Below, one piece after another: positions 16,883-25,461 of a stretch of 49,694 nucleotides of DNA (within the stretch, counting starts at the first letter, position 1; each line of letters opens with the position of its first letter). The translations under genes and the position numbers were made by a program. Under the pieces are notes generated by a model that was not told the DNA's origin, did no database searches, and saw only the letters and a program-made list of their open reading frames with translations. The DNA lies in the NCBI GenBank assembly GCA_023444055.1, contig JAEZRV010000059.1:1-49694 (forward strand), read 5' to 3'. Source of the DNA: Bacillota bacterium. GTDB lineage: Bacteria; Bacillota; Clostridia; Acetivibrionales; DSM-1351.

Positions 16883-16988
16883 GAGAACATGTTTAATATA
16901 ACTATAGAAATAATAGCAGAAGAACTATTGAAATAATATGGAAATTAATGTAGAATACTTCCATAATAGTGTTTGTGGGGGTAATAAT

Positions 16989-17258
16989 ATGTCTAAAGTA
17001 ACAGCGACAGATTTGGAAAGACAAATCTTTGAATTAGAAGAAATAAGGGTTGTAATAAGGAGTAAAAAAAATACTGAATTTGATGCTTATGAATATTCTC
17101 GAAAAGCAGCAATAAATACAAGTATAACTGAGTGGTATAATACTAGACTTAAACCTTTGCTTGGTGATTATGAGGCTGATATTATTGATGGGAATGGTAA
17201 TAATCCGCATGGTCGTACAAATATAGAAAATGTGAGAAATAGTTACATAAAACGCTAA
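16989..17258 (+). CDS. Small protein of unknown function, first gene of nuclease cassette
   Basis: An 89-residue protein of no family I recognise. ATG 16989 follows GGGGGT at 7 nt; the frame upstream to 16938 has no SD. The N-terminal half is a charged amphipathic helix (ATDLERQIFELEEIRVVIRS). The C-terminal half has a compact conserved-looking stretch (EWYNTRLKPLLGDYEADIID, NPHGRTNIENVRNSYIKR) with basic residues that could bind nucleic acid. It is followed after 28 nt by the next small gene. AT-rich and isolated from any metabolic context. Confidence 0.6.
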   Translation: MSKVTATDLERQIFELEEIRVVIRSKKNTEFDAYEYSRKAAINTSITEWYNTRLKPLLGDYEADIIDGNGNNPHGRTNIENVRNSYIKR

Positions 17259-17286
17259 TGGGTTTAATATGCAAAGGGTGAAATCA

Positions 17287-17592
17287 ATGGAAAATGACAT
17301 TTTTATATTAAAGTTGACAGACTTTTGGGATGATTTAAGAATACCTATTGAAGTTAGAACTAATAGAATTGAATATTATTTTGGTAATAAATCGTATACG
17401 ATTACCGATTTGGAATTTGCATCTACTCTATTAAAAAAAGTATTGGATATAAGTAAAGAGAAAATTAGTCACTATATAAATTCATCAAATCTAAAAGACA
17501 TTTTGTGGGAATTGGGGTTGCTCCAAAATGTAGTTTACCAACTTTATGTTGAGCAAAGAAAGGTTAGGCAAAGGTTAAAGATTCTAAAATAA
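17287..17592 (+). CDS. Small protein of unknown function, second gene of nuclease cassette
   Basis: A 101-residue protein, chosen start ATG 17287 with AAAGGGTGA 6 nt upstream. A short beta-rich start (IFILKLTDFWDDLRIPIEVR) is followed by mainly alpha-helical sequence with a very basic C-terminus (EQRKVRQRLKILK). No family recognised. It ends 23 nt before the TTG of the nuclease-like gene. Possible partner, immunity protein or specificity subunit; this is only inferred from gene order. Confidence 0.6.
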   Translation: MENDIFILKLTDFWDDLRIPIEVRTNRIEYYFGNKSYTITDLEFASTLLKKVLDISKEKISHYINSSNLKDILWELGLLQNVVYQLYVEQRKVRQRLKILK

Positions 17593-17615
17593 ATAAAAAG
17601 AACTTAATAGTTGAA

Positions 17616-18911
17616 TTGATAGAATATAGTAAAATTGCGAAACAACTTTTTGATTCAATTAATCTTTGGATTGAAAATACACTAATACTTAATCAATCGT
17701 ACACAAGCATATGTAAAAATCGTAGCAATAAAGAATATCAAAGATTTTGTGTTGATTTATTTATATATGGGATTTCTTCATATAATATAACTTTGATTGA
17801 AGTTTCAAGGCGTATGAAATCAAATAAAGGAGTTAAATCGATTGATATTAGTCCACAGTGTAGTATACCAATCAATTCGAAATTTAAATCAATAGCTTAT
17901 TTTAATCCTGTAATTATGGGCAATCAAGGGTGGCATGATGACCAACAACTATTTGATGATTTTGATAACTCGGAATTTAATATTTCATTTGTAAGTCAAT
18001 TTAATATCAATTTCATGGATTTAATGGCACTTTTCTACAGCGTAAAAGAATTGAAATTTGCGGACTCTAATTATCCTGCAAATTTTATTAATCTTGAGAC
18101 ATTTAAGGAATTTGTCACTACAGAAACAAAAATTCCAATAAGTTTTAATTGCATGTGTAATAATTTCGTATTGACACGTGAAAAATTAAGATCTCAACTT
18201 AAAAATGACACATTTATATGGAAAATGAATGTAAACAGATTTAGATTAGAATTATGCCCGTTTATTATGCTGAAAACTGGTGAAGTTATGGTATCTCAAG
18301 CTATAGCTGAATATGCAACTAAACTTTGGCTTTCTTGTCATACAAATGGGGGAGTTATTTATACGAACACTGATGACTCGTTTAAAAAATATTTAATAAA
18401 TCGGAATAAGTCTCTATCCAATACTTTTTTAGATGAAATAAAAAGTGTTTTTTCAGTAACGATAGATGCTGCTATTATAGAACTTAATGTAAGGTATGAT
18501 GTTATATGGAATAAAAAAGCTATTGATTATGGTGATTATGATTTATTAGTTTATTCACCAAAAAAAAGATTACTTTATGTTGTTGAATCTAAGTTTATAA
18601 CAGATTCATTAAATGCAAGCTCGTATCTAAGAGATTTTGAGGAAATGTATAAAAATGATGGACATTATTACAAGTTTAAAAGAAGGTGTGATTTGGTACA
18701 GCACGAACCCGAGAAACTTAAAAATTTTTTCAATATATCTGGAGATTTAGAAGTGCGATTTTTATATATTACTTCAAAACCTATTCAAACGGAATCAATT
18801 GATGATGGTGAACGAATATTCTTTTTATGTCTAGAAAACTTAAAGTACTATTTAGAAGAAAAGCTAATTGACCCTGAAGGAAATACTGTAAGTAATAAAT
18901 TCTGTATATAA
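17616..18911 (+). CDS. PD-(D/E)xK-type nuclease-like protein
   Basis: A 431-residue protein. The C-terminal third carries a textbook-looking PD-(D/E)xK core: Glu289 on a helix, then DYDLLV with Asp309, a turn, and VVESK with Glu324-x-Lys326 (D-x14-E-x-K). The N-terminal 280 residues are alpha-helical/aromatic and not recognised, so they may sense or bind. The start is uncertain: TTG 17616 has no clear SD and no ATG lies in the open frame back to 17568, so translation may be coupled to the upstream small gene, or the 5' end may be lost. The fold suggests a restriction- or defence-type endonuclease. Confidence 0.6.
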   Translation: MIEYSKIAKQLFDSINLWIENTLILNQSYTSICKNRSNKEYQRFCVDLFIYGISSYNITLIEVSRRMKSNKGVKSIDISPQCSIPINSKFKSIAYFNPVIMGNQGWHDDQQLFDDFDNSEFNISFVSQFNINFMDLMALFYSVKELKFADSNYPANFINLETFKEFVTTETKIPISFNCMCNNFVLTREKLRSQLKNDTFIWKMNVNRFRLELCPFIMLKTGEVMVSQAIAEYATKLWLSCHTNGGVIYTNTDDSFKKYLINRNKSLSNTFLDEIKSVFSVTIDAAIIELNVRYDVIWNKKAIDYGDYDLLVYSPKKRLLYVVESKFITDSLNASSYLRDFEEMYKNDGHYYKFKRRCDLVQHEPEKLKNFFNISGDLEVRFLYITSKPIQTESIDDGERIFFLCLENLKYYLEEKLIDPEGNTVSNKFCI

Positions 18912-19239
18912 ATACATTTATATTTTATTTATAATATAATACTAGATAAGCTGGGCTCCCCTGCTAATGGCTCTTTTATTTTAACGATTCGAAACACCAA
19001 ACTTCTTTGTCTTATTTTGAACCTTTATCTCATAAACCAAATATATATAATTTTTGAACCATTTAACATGAAGACTAAAAAATGATATCTTTGGTTTTCA
19101 TAAAATATTAATGTAAAAATATTGTCCTAAATATTATAGTTTGGGCTTTGGACGAATATCTTACCATTTATTGGGTGAAACTGCATAAGTCCTGTATAAT
19201 ATGATTAATTAAACTTTAAAAAATTTCTGCAAAATAATA
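18912..19239. other. Gene-free right flank of the accessory region
   Basis: No ORF with coding character. It includes the right inverted-repeat end (19179-19196). The rest is AT-rich sequence in which I see no further structure. Confidence 0.5.
19179..19196 (-). repeat. Right end of the 18-bp perfect inverted repeat
   Basis: AACTGCATAAGTCCTGTA, the exact reverse complement of 13133-13150, 6.06 kb apart outer edge to outer edge. Flanking bases are also partly alike (ATAA versus ATTA outside). It sits 44 bp before the adhE promoter. Confidence 0.7.
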
Positions 19240-19257
19240 TTGACAATTATTTAACAA
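19240..19257. promoter_or_regulatory. Rex-like operator 1 of adhE
   Basis: TTGACAATTATTTAACAA fits the clostridial Rex consensus TTGTTAANNNNTTAACAA at 12 of 14 defined positions. It overlaps the -35 box. Confidence 0.55.
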
Positions 19258-19268
19258 GGAGGTACAAT
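19240..19268 (+). promoter_or_regulatory. adhE promoter
   Basis: TTGACA at 19240-19245, a 17-nt spacer and TACAAT at 19263-19268. The -35 hexamer is the left half of the first Rex-like palindrome. The AGGAGGT inside the spacer is not a ribosome binding site. The leader to the adhE start is about 180 nt. Confidence 0.65.
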
Positions 19269-19281
19269 ATACTTGTAAAGG

Positions 19282-19299
19282 TTGTTAAATAATTAACAC
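19282..19299. promoter_or_regulatory. Rex-like operator 2 of adhE
   Basis: TTGTTAAATAATTAACAC fits the Rex consensus at 13 of 14 positions. It lies about 14 nt past the -10 box, and its centre is 42 bp from site 1 (four helical turns), a good geometry for repression of this promoter by the NADH-sensing repressor. Confidence 0.75.
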
Positions 19300-19366
19300 A
19301 AGACAATAACAAAAAATGAGACATATAAAGACGCAATTTTCGCAAGTGATATTTTTTTAAACTATA

Positions 19367-19384
19367 TTGTTAAAAAAATAACAA
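19367..19384. promoter_or_regulatory. Rex-like operator 3 of adhE
   Basis: TTGTTAAAAAAATAACAA fits the Rex consensus at 13 of 14 positions. It lies in the untranslated leader, 85 bp after site 2 (eight helical turns), so looping is possible. Confidence 0.6.
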
Positions 19385-19457
19385 TATTTATATATATATA
19401 TAAATATCTTAAAGCAATTAGCAGAGTTTAGATTCCAAGAATGGAGGATGATTTATT

Positions 19458-22091
19458 ATGTCAAAGAAAAATTATGTAGTAAATAGTGTAGAGAGTTTAC
19501 AAGAAAAAATAAGTGAAATAAAACAAGCGCAAAGAATATTTGCAAACTTTACTCAAGAGCAAGTAGATAAAATATTTTTGGCTGCCGCATTAGCTGCTAA
19601 TAAAAAAAGAATCCCTCTTGCCAAAATGGCTCATGAAGAAACAGGTATGGGAATTATAGAAGATAAAGTAATTAAAAACCACTATGCTTCAGAGTATATA
19701 TATAATGCATATAAAGATACTCAGACTTGTGGTGTTATTGAAAAAGACGAGGCTTTTGGAATTACAAAGATTGCTGAGCCCTTAGGTGTAATTGCAGCAG
19801 TAGTACCAACTACAAATCCTACGTCAACAGCTATCTTTAAAGCATTATTAGCTATAAAAACAAGAAACGGTATTATCTTCTCTCCACATCCAAGAGCAAA
19901 AAAATCAACTATTGAAGCTGCAAGAATAATACTTGATGCAGCAGTAGAAGCAGGAGCGCCAAAAGGAATTATTGGCTGGATAGATGAACCTTCAATTGAG
20001 CTCTCAGGTATTGTTATGAAGGAAGCAGATATAATCCTTGCGACTGGCGGGCCTGGAATGGTTAAAGCTGCTTATTCATCAGGTAAGCCTGCAATTGGTG
20101 TTGGACCTGGTAATACACCTGCTATTATAGATGATAGTGCAGATATTAAAACGGCTGTTAGCTCAATTATTGTTTCAAAAACATTTGATAATGGTATGAT
20201 TTGTGCTTCAGAGCAATCAGTTATTGTTTTGGATAAGATTTACAATGAGGTAAGGAAAGAATTTATTCTTCGCGGAGCATATATGTTGAATAAAGACGAA
20301 ACTCAAAAAGTAAGGGATGTTATTTTAGTAAATGGAGCCTTAAATGCAAAAATAGTTGGTCAATCTGCTTATACTATTGCAAAATTAGCAGGCTTTAGTG
20401 TTCCTGAAGATACAAAGGTGTTGATTGGTGAAGTAGAGTCTGTTGAGCTATCTGAAGCATTCGCACATGAAAAGCTTTCACCGATTCTTGCAATGTACAG
20501 GGCAAAAAGCTTTGATGAGGCAATCGCAAAAGCAGAGAGATTAGTTGCAGATGGTGGTTTTGGGCATACATCATCTTTATATATAAATGTAGTAAGTGGT
20601 AAAGAAAAAATAAATAAATTTACTGATGCTATGAAAACTTGTAGAATTCTCATAAATACACCATCCGCGCATGGAGGAATCGGAGATCTTTATAACTTCA
20701 AATTGGAGCCATCACTAACACTAGGCTGTGGTTCATGGGGAGGAAATTCTGTTTCTGAGAATGTAGGAGTTAAACACCTAATAAATATAAAGACTGTTGC
20801 AGAGAGGCGAGAAAATATGTTATGGTTCAGAGCTCCAGAAAAGGTTTATTTCAAAAAGGGCTGCTTAGGTGTTGCATTGAGAGAGCTTAAAGATGTAATG
20901 AATAAAAAAAGAGCATTTATCGTAACTGACTCGTTCTTATACAATAATGGTTATACAAAGACTGTTACCAACTTGTTAGATGAAATGAATATCAGCCATT
21001 TTACATTCTTTGATGTAGCTCCTGATCCAACACTTGAATGTGCAAAGCTTGGTGCAAAGGCTATGAGCGAATTTAAACCAGATGTTATTATAGCAGTTGG
21101 CGGCGGTTCCGCAATGGATGCAGGTAAAATTATGTGGACCTTATATGAACACCCTGAGGTTGACTTCCAAGACTTAGCTATGAGATTTATGGATATCAGA
21201 AAAAGAGTTTATAACTTCCCTAAAATGGGTGAAAAGGCATATTTCGTAGCAGTGCCAACATCAGCAGGTACAGGCTCAGAGGTAACACCTTTTGCAGTAA
21301 TTACTGATGAGCAAACAGGAGTAAAGTATCCTCTTGCTGACTATGAGTTAATGCCAAACATGGCAATAGTTGATGTAGACTTAATGATGCACATGCCAAA
21401 GAGTTTGACAGCAGCTTCAGGAATAGATGCATTAACTCATGCAGTTGAGGCTTATGGCTCAATGCTCTCTTCAGACTATACTAATGGACTTGCTTTACAG
21501 GCAACAAAAAGCATATTTGAATACCTTCCATCAGCATATGAAAATGGAGCAAAGGACCCTATTGCAAGAGAAAAAATGGCTAATGCATCAACAATAGCTG
21601 GTATGGCATTTGCTAACGCATTCCTGGGAATTTGTCACTCAATGGCACATAAGTTAGGGGCATTCCACCACTTGCCACATGGGGTTGCTAATGCGCTTCT
21701 TATAAATGAGGTTATGAAATTTAACATCGCTGAAGCTCCAACAAAAATGGGTACCTTCTCACAATACAAGTATCCTCAGGTATTAAAGAGATATGCTGAA
21801 ATTGCATCTTTCATCGGAATTAATGGTGCAAATGATGAAGATAAATTTAACAAATTGCTTATAAAAATTGACGAATTAAAAGCTAAGATTGGAATTCCAA
21901 AGACTATTAAAGATGCAGGCATTGATGAGGAAAAATTCATTTCAACATTAGACGAAATGGTTGAACAGGCTTTTGATGACCAGTGTACAGGTGCAAATCC
22001 TAGATACCCATTAATGAGTGAAATGAAGGAAATGTATATGAAGGCGTATTACGGTAAAGAAAATGTATCTGCTGATGAATTAGCAGGTTAA
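19458..22091 (+). CDS. adhE: Bifunctional acetaldehyde-CoA / alcohol dehydrogenase
   Basis: An 877-residue protein. The N-terminal CoA-acylating aldehyde dehydrogenase domain (about 1-440) has catalytic Cys249 in NGMICASEQS. The C-terminal iron-dependent alcohol dehydrogenase domain (about 460-865) has GGGSAMDAGK, SAGTGSEVTPFAVI and the metal-binding region (SGIDALTHAVEAY, ICHSMAHKLGAFHHLPHG). It turns acetyl-CoA into ethanol in two NADH-using steps and in this family forms spirosomes. ATG 19458 follows ATGGAGGATG. It is monocistronic, with a terminator at 22132 and Rex-like operators upstream. Confidence 0.97.
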   Translation: MSKKNYVVNSVESLQEKISEIKQAQRIFANFTQEQVDKIFLAAALAANKKRIPLAKMAHEETGMGIIEDKVIKNHYASEYIYNAYKDTQTCGVIEKDEAFGITKIAEPLGVIAAVVPTTNPTSTAIFKALLAIKTRNGIIFSPHPRAKKSTIEAARIILDAAVEAGAPKGIIGWIDEPSIELSGIVMKEADIILATGGPGMVKAAYSSGKPAIGVGPGNTPAIIDDSADIKTAVSSIIVSKTFDNGMICASEQSVIVLDKIYNEVRKEFILRGAYMLNKDETQKVRDVILVNGALNAKIVGQSAYTIAKLAGFSVPEDTKVLIGEVESVELSEAFAHEKLSPILAMYRAKSFDEAIAKAERLVADGGFGHTSSLYINVVSGKEKINKFTDAMKTCRILINTPSAHGGIGDLYNFKLEPSLTLGCGSWGGNSVSENVGVKHLINIKTVAERRENMLWFRAPEKVYFKKGCLGVALRELKDVMNKKRAFIVTDSFLYNNGYTKTVTNLLDEMNISHFTFFDVAPDPTLECAKLGAKAMSEFKPDVIIAVGGGSAMDAGKIMWTLYEHPEVDFQDLAMRFMDIRKRVYNFPKMGEKAYFVAVPTSAGTGSEVTPFAVITDEQTGVKYPLADYELMPNMAIVDVDLMMHMPKSLTAASGIDALTHAVEAYGSMLSSDYTNGLALQATKSIFEYLPSAYENGAKDPIAREKMANASTIAGMAFANAFLGICHSMAHKLGAFHHLPHGVANALLINEVMKFNIAEAPTKMGTFSQYKYPQVLKRYAEIASFIGINGANDEDKFNKLLIKIDELKAKIGIPKTIKDAGIDEEKFISTLDEMVEQAFDDQCTGANPRYPLMSEMKEMYMKAYYGKENVSADELAG

Positions 22092-22131
22092 TAAATTAGC
22101 TAATCTCCAATTATATTATATATTATTTTTT

Positions 22132-22170
22132 CAAAAAATCGTTTATTCTCTTTGAATAGGCGATTTTTTG
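22132..22170 (+). terminator. adhE terminator
   Basis: CAAAAAATCG (22132-22141) pairs with CGATTTTTTG (22161-22170), with an inner TTATTC/GAATAG helix. The T run is part of the 3' arm. Confidence 0.8.
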
Positions 22171-22417
22171 AATATGTCCGGATGTGACGTTAATCCTAGA
22201 TAGTTTAATTAATCTTAATTTACACAACAAAATACGTATTTATGCTGAGATTATTTCTATTTTTACGCTTTTATTTACTGCAAAAAAGTATGAGAAATAT
22301 TTAACAAACATATGATAATAATGTGAAAATAAAAATAAATTAACATACAGAAAAAACATATGAAAACCATAAAAATATTCTTTTTTCGACATATTGCATA
22401 TAAATAATGTATATTTA

Positions 22418-22446
22418 TTGACATTATTTTATGATATATATATAAT
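22418..22446 (+). promoter_or_regulatory. Full-consensus sigma-A promoter of the catabolic block
   Basis: TTGACA at 22418-22423, a 17-nt spacer, TATAAT at 22441-22446. It is 135 nt upstream of the lacI-type start and probably drives that gene and the transporter behind it. Confidence 0.8.
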
Positions 22447-22581
22447 AAAAACATAAGAAATGTGTTAAATAAATAAAAAATTGCATGTTAATTTTGGGGT
22501 AAAAGGTTGTTGCTAATTTTGATTAAGACAAGCTAGATTAAAGTAAATGTGGTAAAAAACAAGCAAAGGTAGAGGTGAAAC

Positions 22582-23604
22582 ATGAAAGTTACAATGATGA
22601 ATGTGGCACAAAAAGCAAATGTATCTATTACAACAGTAGCCAGAGTTGTCAGAGGAAACGGTTATGTATCAGAAAGTGTTAGAAAAAGTGTACAGGAGGT
22701 AATAGACCAACTGGGATATGTAGCGCCAAAAAACCTTTATTCCAGAAAAAATTTTAAAGAAGGTGTAATTGGTCTTGTAGTACCACATAGCTCTTCCAAT
22801 ATGTTTTTTCAGTTATTGTCTAGAAATGTAAACGAAGCAGCTCGAAATAAGGGTTTTCAAGTGCTTACATTAAATTCGGGAGAAGACCTTTCGGAAATAC
22901 CATATTTAGTAGATAGTCTTATAAAAAGAAATGTTGACGGTATAATTTTCAGTTCCTTTATACAAGACGATGTTCCTACTGATATAAAAGAATATATGGA
23001 TAATTTGGATAAGCCTGTTGTTATGATAGAAAGGCCAGCAGAATATTTTGGGGTCGATAAGGTTCTTGTTAATAATACTGAGGGAACCTTCAATGCTACA
23101 AACTATTTAATAGGAAAGGGACATACAGAAATTGCTTATGTAGGTAAAGAACAAGCCTTTAACGTTGAAAAGGAAAGATATTCCGGTTATCTCATGGCCA
23201 TGGAAAAAAACCGGCTTGAAGTATATGCGAAGGAGCATACGTTTTTTGTTGAGGAGTATATATCTGATTATGGATATCAGGTTGCAAAAAAAATATTTGA
23301 AAAGAAGGAATACCCGTCTGCTTTAATGGTTGCAGCTGATATCCTTGCAGTAGGAGTGTTGCAGTATATGTATGAAAAGGGAATACGAATTCCTGAAGAT
23401 GTTTCTGTAGTCGGACATGATGACACTATTTCAGAATATTTGTCTCCAGCATTAACTTCCGTACGCCTTCCTATAGAGGATATGGCTGTAGAAGCCGTAG
23501 AAATGCTTATAGGTAAGAAAAATAGCACGTATCATAATGCAAGATGCATTTCAATAAGCCCAAGAATAGTTGAAAGAAATTCAGTTAAAAATCTTATTAA
23601 ATAG
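22582..23604 (+). CDS. LacI-family transcriptional regulator
   Basis: A 340-residue regulator. The N-terminal LacI HTH (about 4-52) is TMMNVAQKANVSITTVARVV and hinge helix VRKSVQEVIDQLGYVAPKN. The effector domain resembles sugar-binding proteins (GVIGLVVPHSSSNMFF, VDGIIFSSF, GHTEIAYVGK, VSVVGHDDTISEYLSPALTS). The usual AxxxGVS is changed to ANVSITTVARV, with Thr-Val-Ala in the recognition helix. ATG 22582 follows AGAGGTGAA. With a 46-nt gap to the permease gene it is the local regulator; the ligand is probably the glycoside or sugar handled by the block. Confidence 0.93.
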   Translation: MKVTMMNVAQKANVSITTVARVVRGNGYVSESVRKSVQEVIDQLGYVAPKNLYSRKNFKEGVIGLVVPHSSSNMFFQLLSRNVNEAARNKGFQVLTLNSGEDLSEIPYLVDSLIKRNVDGIIFSSFIQDDVPTDIKEYMDNLDKPVVMIERPAEYFGVDKVLVNNTEGTFNATNYLIGKGHTEIAYVGKEQAFNVEKERYSGYLMAMEKNRLEVYAKEHTFFVEEYISDYGYQVAKKIFEKKEYPSALMVAADILAVGVLQYMYEKGIRIPEDVSVVGHDDTISEYLSPALTSVRLPIEDMAVEAVEMLIGKKNSTYHNARCISISPRIVERNSVKNLIK

Positions 23605-23650
23605 TTATCAATTAAATAAATTTAATATTTCTCTTAATGGAGGTATCGGT

Positions 23651-24559
23651 ATGAAGCTGTCTCGCCAGTTGGACAAATACACTCCTCTAATAATGCTACT
23701 TCCGGCATTATTAGGTATCGCATTTGTCCATATATATCCTAGTTTAGATTCAATAAGGATGTCTTTTTTTGATATTCAATTACTGAAGCCTGACAGACCA
23801 TTTATAGGTCTAAGTAATTATTTAAAGGCACTTAATGATCCTGTCACAATGAAAATCATTATTAACACTTTGTTTTTCACGGTATTTTCCTTGATTTTTG
23901 GTGCAATCCTGGCAATTATTGTTGCAATGGAACTTAATAAGGGGTATAGAGGAAGAACATTTTTTCGTGCAATATTCTTATCACCCTGGGTTACACCTCC
24001 GCTAGTAACAGCAACAGTATGGCGCTTATTGCTAAGTGAATCCTTTAGCCCGATAAACAGGTTTTTAATGGACATTAACCTCATTGACAAGCCAATAAAT
24101 TTTTTGGGGCAGACTGATGTTTATTTTGGGTTCATCTCACTGCCTATGATTATGGTGGTAATCATCAATGTTTGGAGTATATTTCCGTTTATGATGGTAA
24201 TGTTTTTAGCTGGTTTACAAACTATACCTGCAGAGCTTTATGAAGCTGCAAATGTAGATGGTGCCAGTAAATGGCAGCAATTTACCAGTATTACGGTTCC
24301 TTCGCTGTTACCAGTAGTTGAAACGTCTATACTTCTTGAGGGAATATGGCAGTTTAATAACTTTAATATAAGTTATTTGGTAACTAAAGGAGGTCCTTTA
24401 AATCTGACTGAGGTTCTAGCTGTTCGGGTATACAGTGAAGCCTTCACAAATTTTAAATACGGTTATGCGGCAGCCATCAGTGTAGTTATGCTTATTATTG
24501 TTTTAATACCGTCACTATACTATATAAAAAGGTCGTTAAAAGTAGATTCCAGCATATAA
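23651..24559 (+). CDS. Sugar ABC transporter permease, MalF/UgpA type
   Basis: A 302-residue membrane protein with six predicted helices (LIMLLPALLGIAFVHIYPSL at the start). The MalF-family EAA loop is ELYEAANVDGASKWQQFTSI (residues about 200-220). Start ATG 23651 follows GGAGGT; the frame upstream overlaps lacI and is not used. It forms a CUT1 importer with the next two genes. No dedicated ATPase is present; CUT1 systems of Firmicutes commonly share a single MsmK-type ATPase, probably encoded elsewhere. Confidence 0.92.
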   Translation: MKLSRQLDKYTPLIMLLPALLGIAFVHIYPSLDSIRMSFFDIQLLKPDRPFIGLSNYLKALNDPVTMKIIINTLFFTVFSLIFGAILAIIVAMELNKGYRGRTFFRAIFLSPWVTPPLVTATVWRLLLSESFSPINRFLMDINLIDKPINFLGQTDVYFGFISLPMIMVVIINVWSIFPFMMVMFLAGLQTIPAELYEAANVDGASKWQQFTSITVPSLLPVVETSILLEGIWQFNNFNISYLVTKGGPLNLTEVLAVRVYSEAFTNFKYGYAAAISVVMLIIVLIPSLYYIKRSLKVDSSI

Positions 24560-24578
24560 AGAAAGGAGTTGTACTATA

Positions 24579-25424
24579 TTGTCGTCAAAAAAGATCAAGC
24601 CCGCATTAAAACATTATACTGTAATGTCAGTTACCTCTATTTTTATATTGCTTCCGTTTTATTGGATGTTTATTACATCAATAAAGCCAAGTAATGAGGT
24701 TATGCTGTCTCCACCGACATATTCCCCCAAAGCTTTGAATATTCAAAATTATATTGATGTATGGTCTACTCTACCGTTGCTTAAATATATGACAAATTCA
24801 CTTTATGTTTCGGTGATGACCACCATAATTTGTGTTGTTATGGCTACTTTATGCGGTTATAGCATAAGCAGGTTTGCAAAGAGAAGTCTCCAAAAATCCG
24901 CAGTGGTGCTAATGCTGTTATCACAGTTAATCCCGGGAGTACTGCCTTTCATATCCTTTTATTTTATAATGTTTAAACTAAATCTGACAAATACCTATTC
25001 TGGACTTATAATTGCATACTCAATGTGGGGAATTCCATTTTGTACATTAATGATTAAAAGCTATTTTACATCGGCTATACCTGTATCTCTTGAAGAAAGT
25101 GCTACTATTGACGGCTGTTCTAGATTTGGAATATTCTTTAGGATTGCTCTTCCAATTTCACTGCCCGGAATAGTCGCAACGGCAATATTTTCTTTCATAC
25201 TTGCATGGAATGAGTTTATGTGGGCAAGTGTAATATTATCAAATAATGACTTAAAGCCAGCATCAATAGGAATATATGATTATATAGGTCAGTTTGGAGG
25301 AAACTCAAATATGGCACTTACAATGACGACCTCTGTTTTAATAACCCTGCCTGCAATAATACTGTTTGCATTCCTACAGAAGTACTTAATCAGTGGATTA
25401 ACCGCCGGTGCGGTTAAAGGATAA
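24579..25424 (+). CDS. Sugar ABC transporter permease, MalG/UgpE type
   Basis: A 281-residue permease with TTG start 24579 preceded by GAAAGGAG. Typical MalG features: FYWMFITSIKPSNEV near the N-terminus and an EAA loop SLEESATIDGCSRFGIFFRI (residues about 170-190), with six hydrophobic helices and a final GLTAGAVKG. It follows the MalF-type gene by 19 nt. Confidence 0.92.
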   Translation: MSSKKIKPALKHYTVMSVTSIFILLPFYWMFITSIKPSNEVMLSPPTYSPKALNIQNYIDVWSTLPLLKYMTNSLYVSVMTTIICVVMATLCGYSISRFAKRSLQKSAVVLMLLSQLIPGVLPFISFYFIMFKLNLTNTYSGLIIAYSMWGIPFCTLMIKSYFTSAIPVSLEESATIDGCSRFGIFFRIALPISLPGIVATAIFSFILAWNEFMWASVILSNNDLKPASIGIYDYIGQFGGNSNMALTMTTSVLITLPAIILFAFLQKYLISGLTAGAVKG

Positions 25425-25461
25425 AATAATAAAATAATAAAAGTTTGAGGAGGAAGAAAAA

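Larger units (their letters stand above)
16181..16988. other. Long gene-free region with two large hairpins
   Basis: Over 800 nt without a convincing gene. It carries the peptide gene's upstream region (16181-16480, several short AT palindromes), a long imperfect hairpin (16528-16596) and a 21-bp perfect hairpin (16792-16843). The right part may be the leader of the cassette starting at 16989. Confidence 0.6.
22092..22581. other. adhE-lacI intergenic region
   Basis: 490 nt without genes. It holds the adhE terminator and the consensus promoter at 22418-22446; the remainder is AT-rich and I see no riboswitch or catabolite-repression box with confidence. Confidence 0.5.

Noticed and set aside
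19258..19263. AGGAGGT upstream of adhE as a ribosome binding site of a small gene
   Set aside because: It lies in the spacer of the adhE promoter, between -35 and -10, and no ORF follows at a suitable distance.
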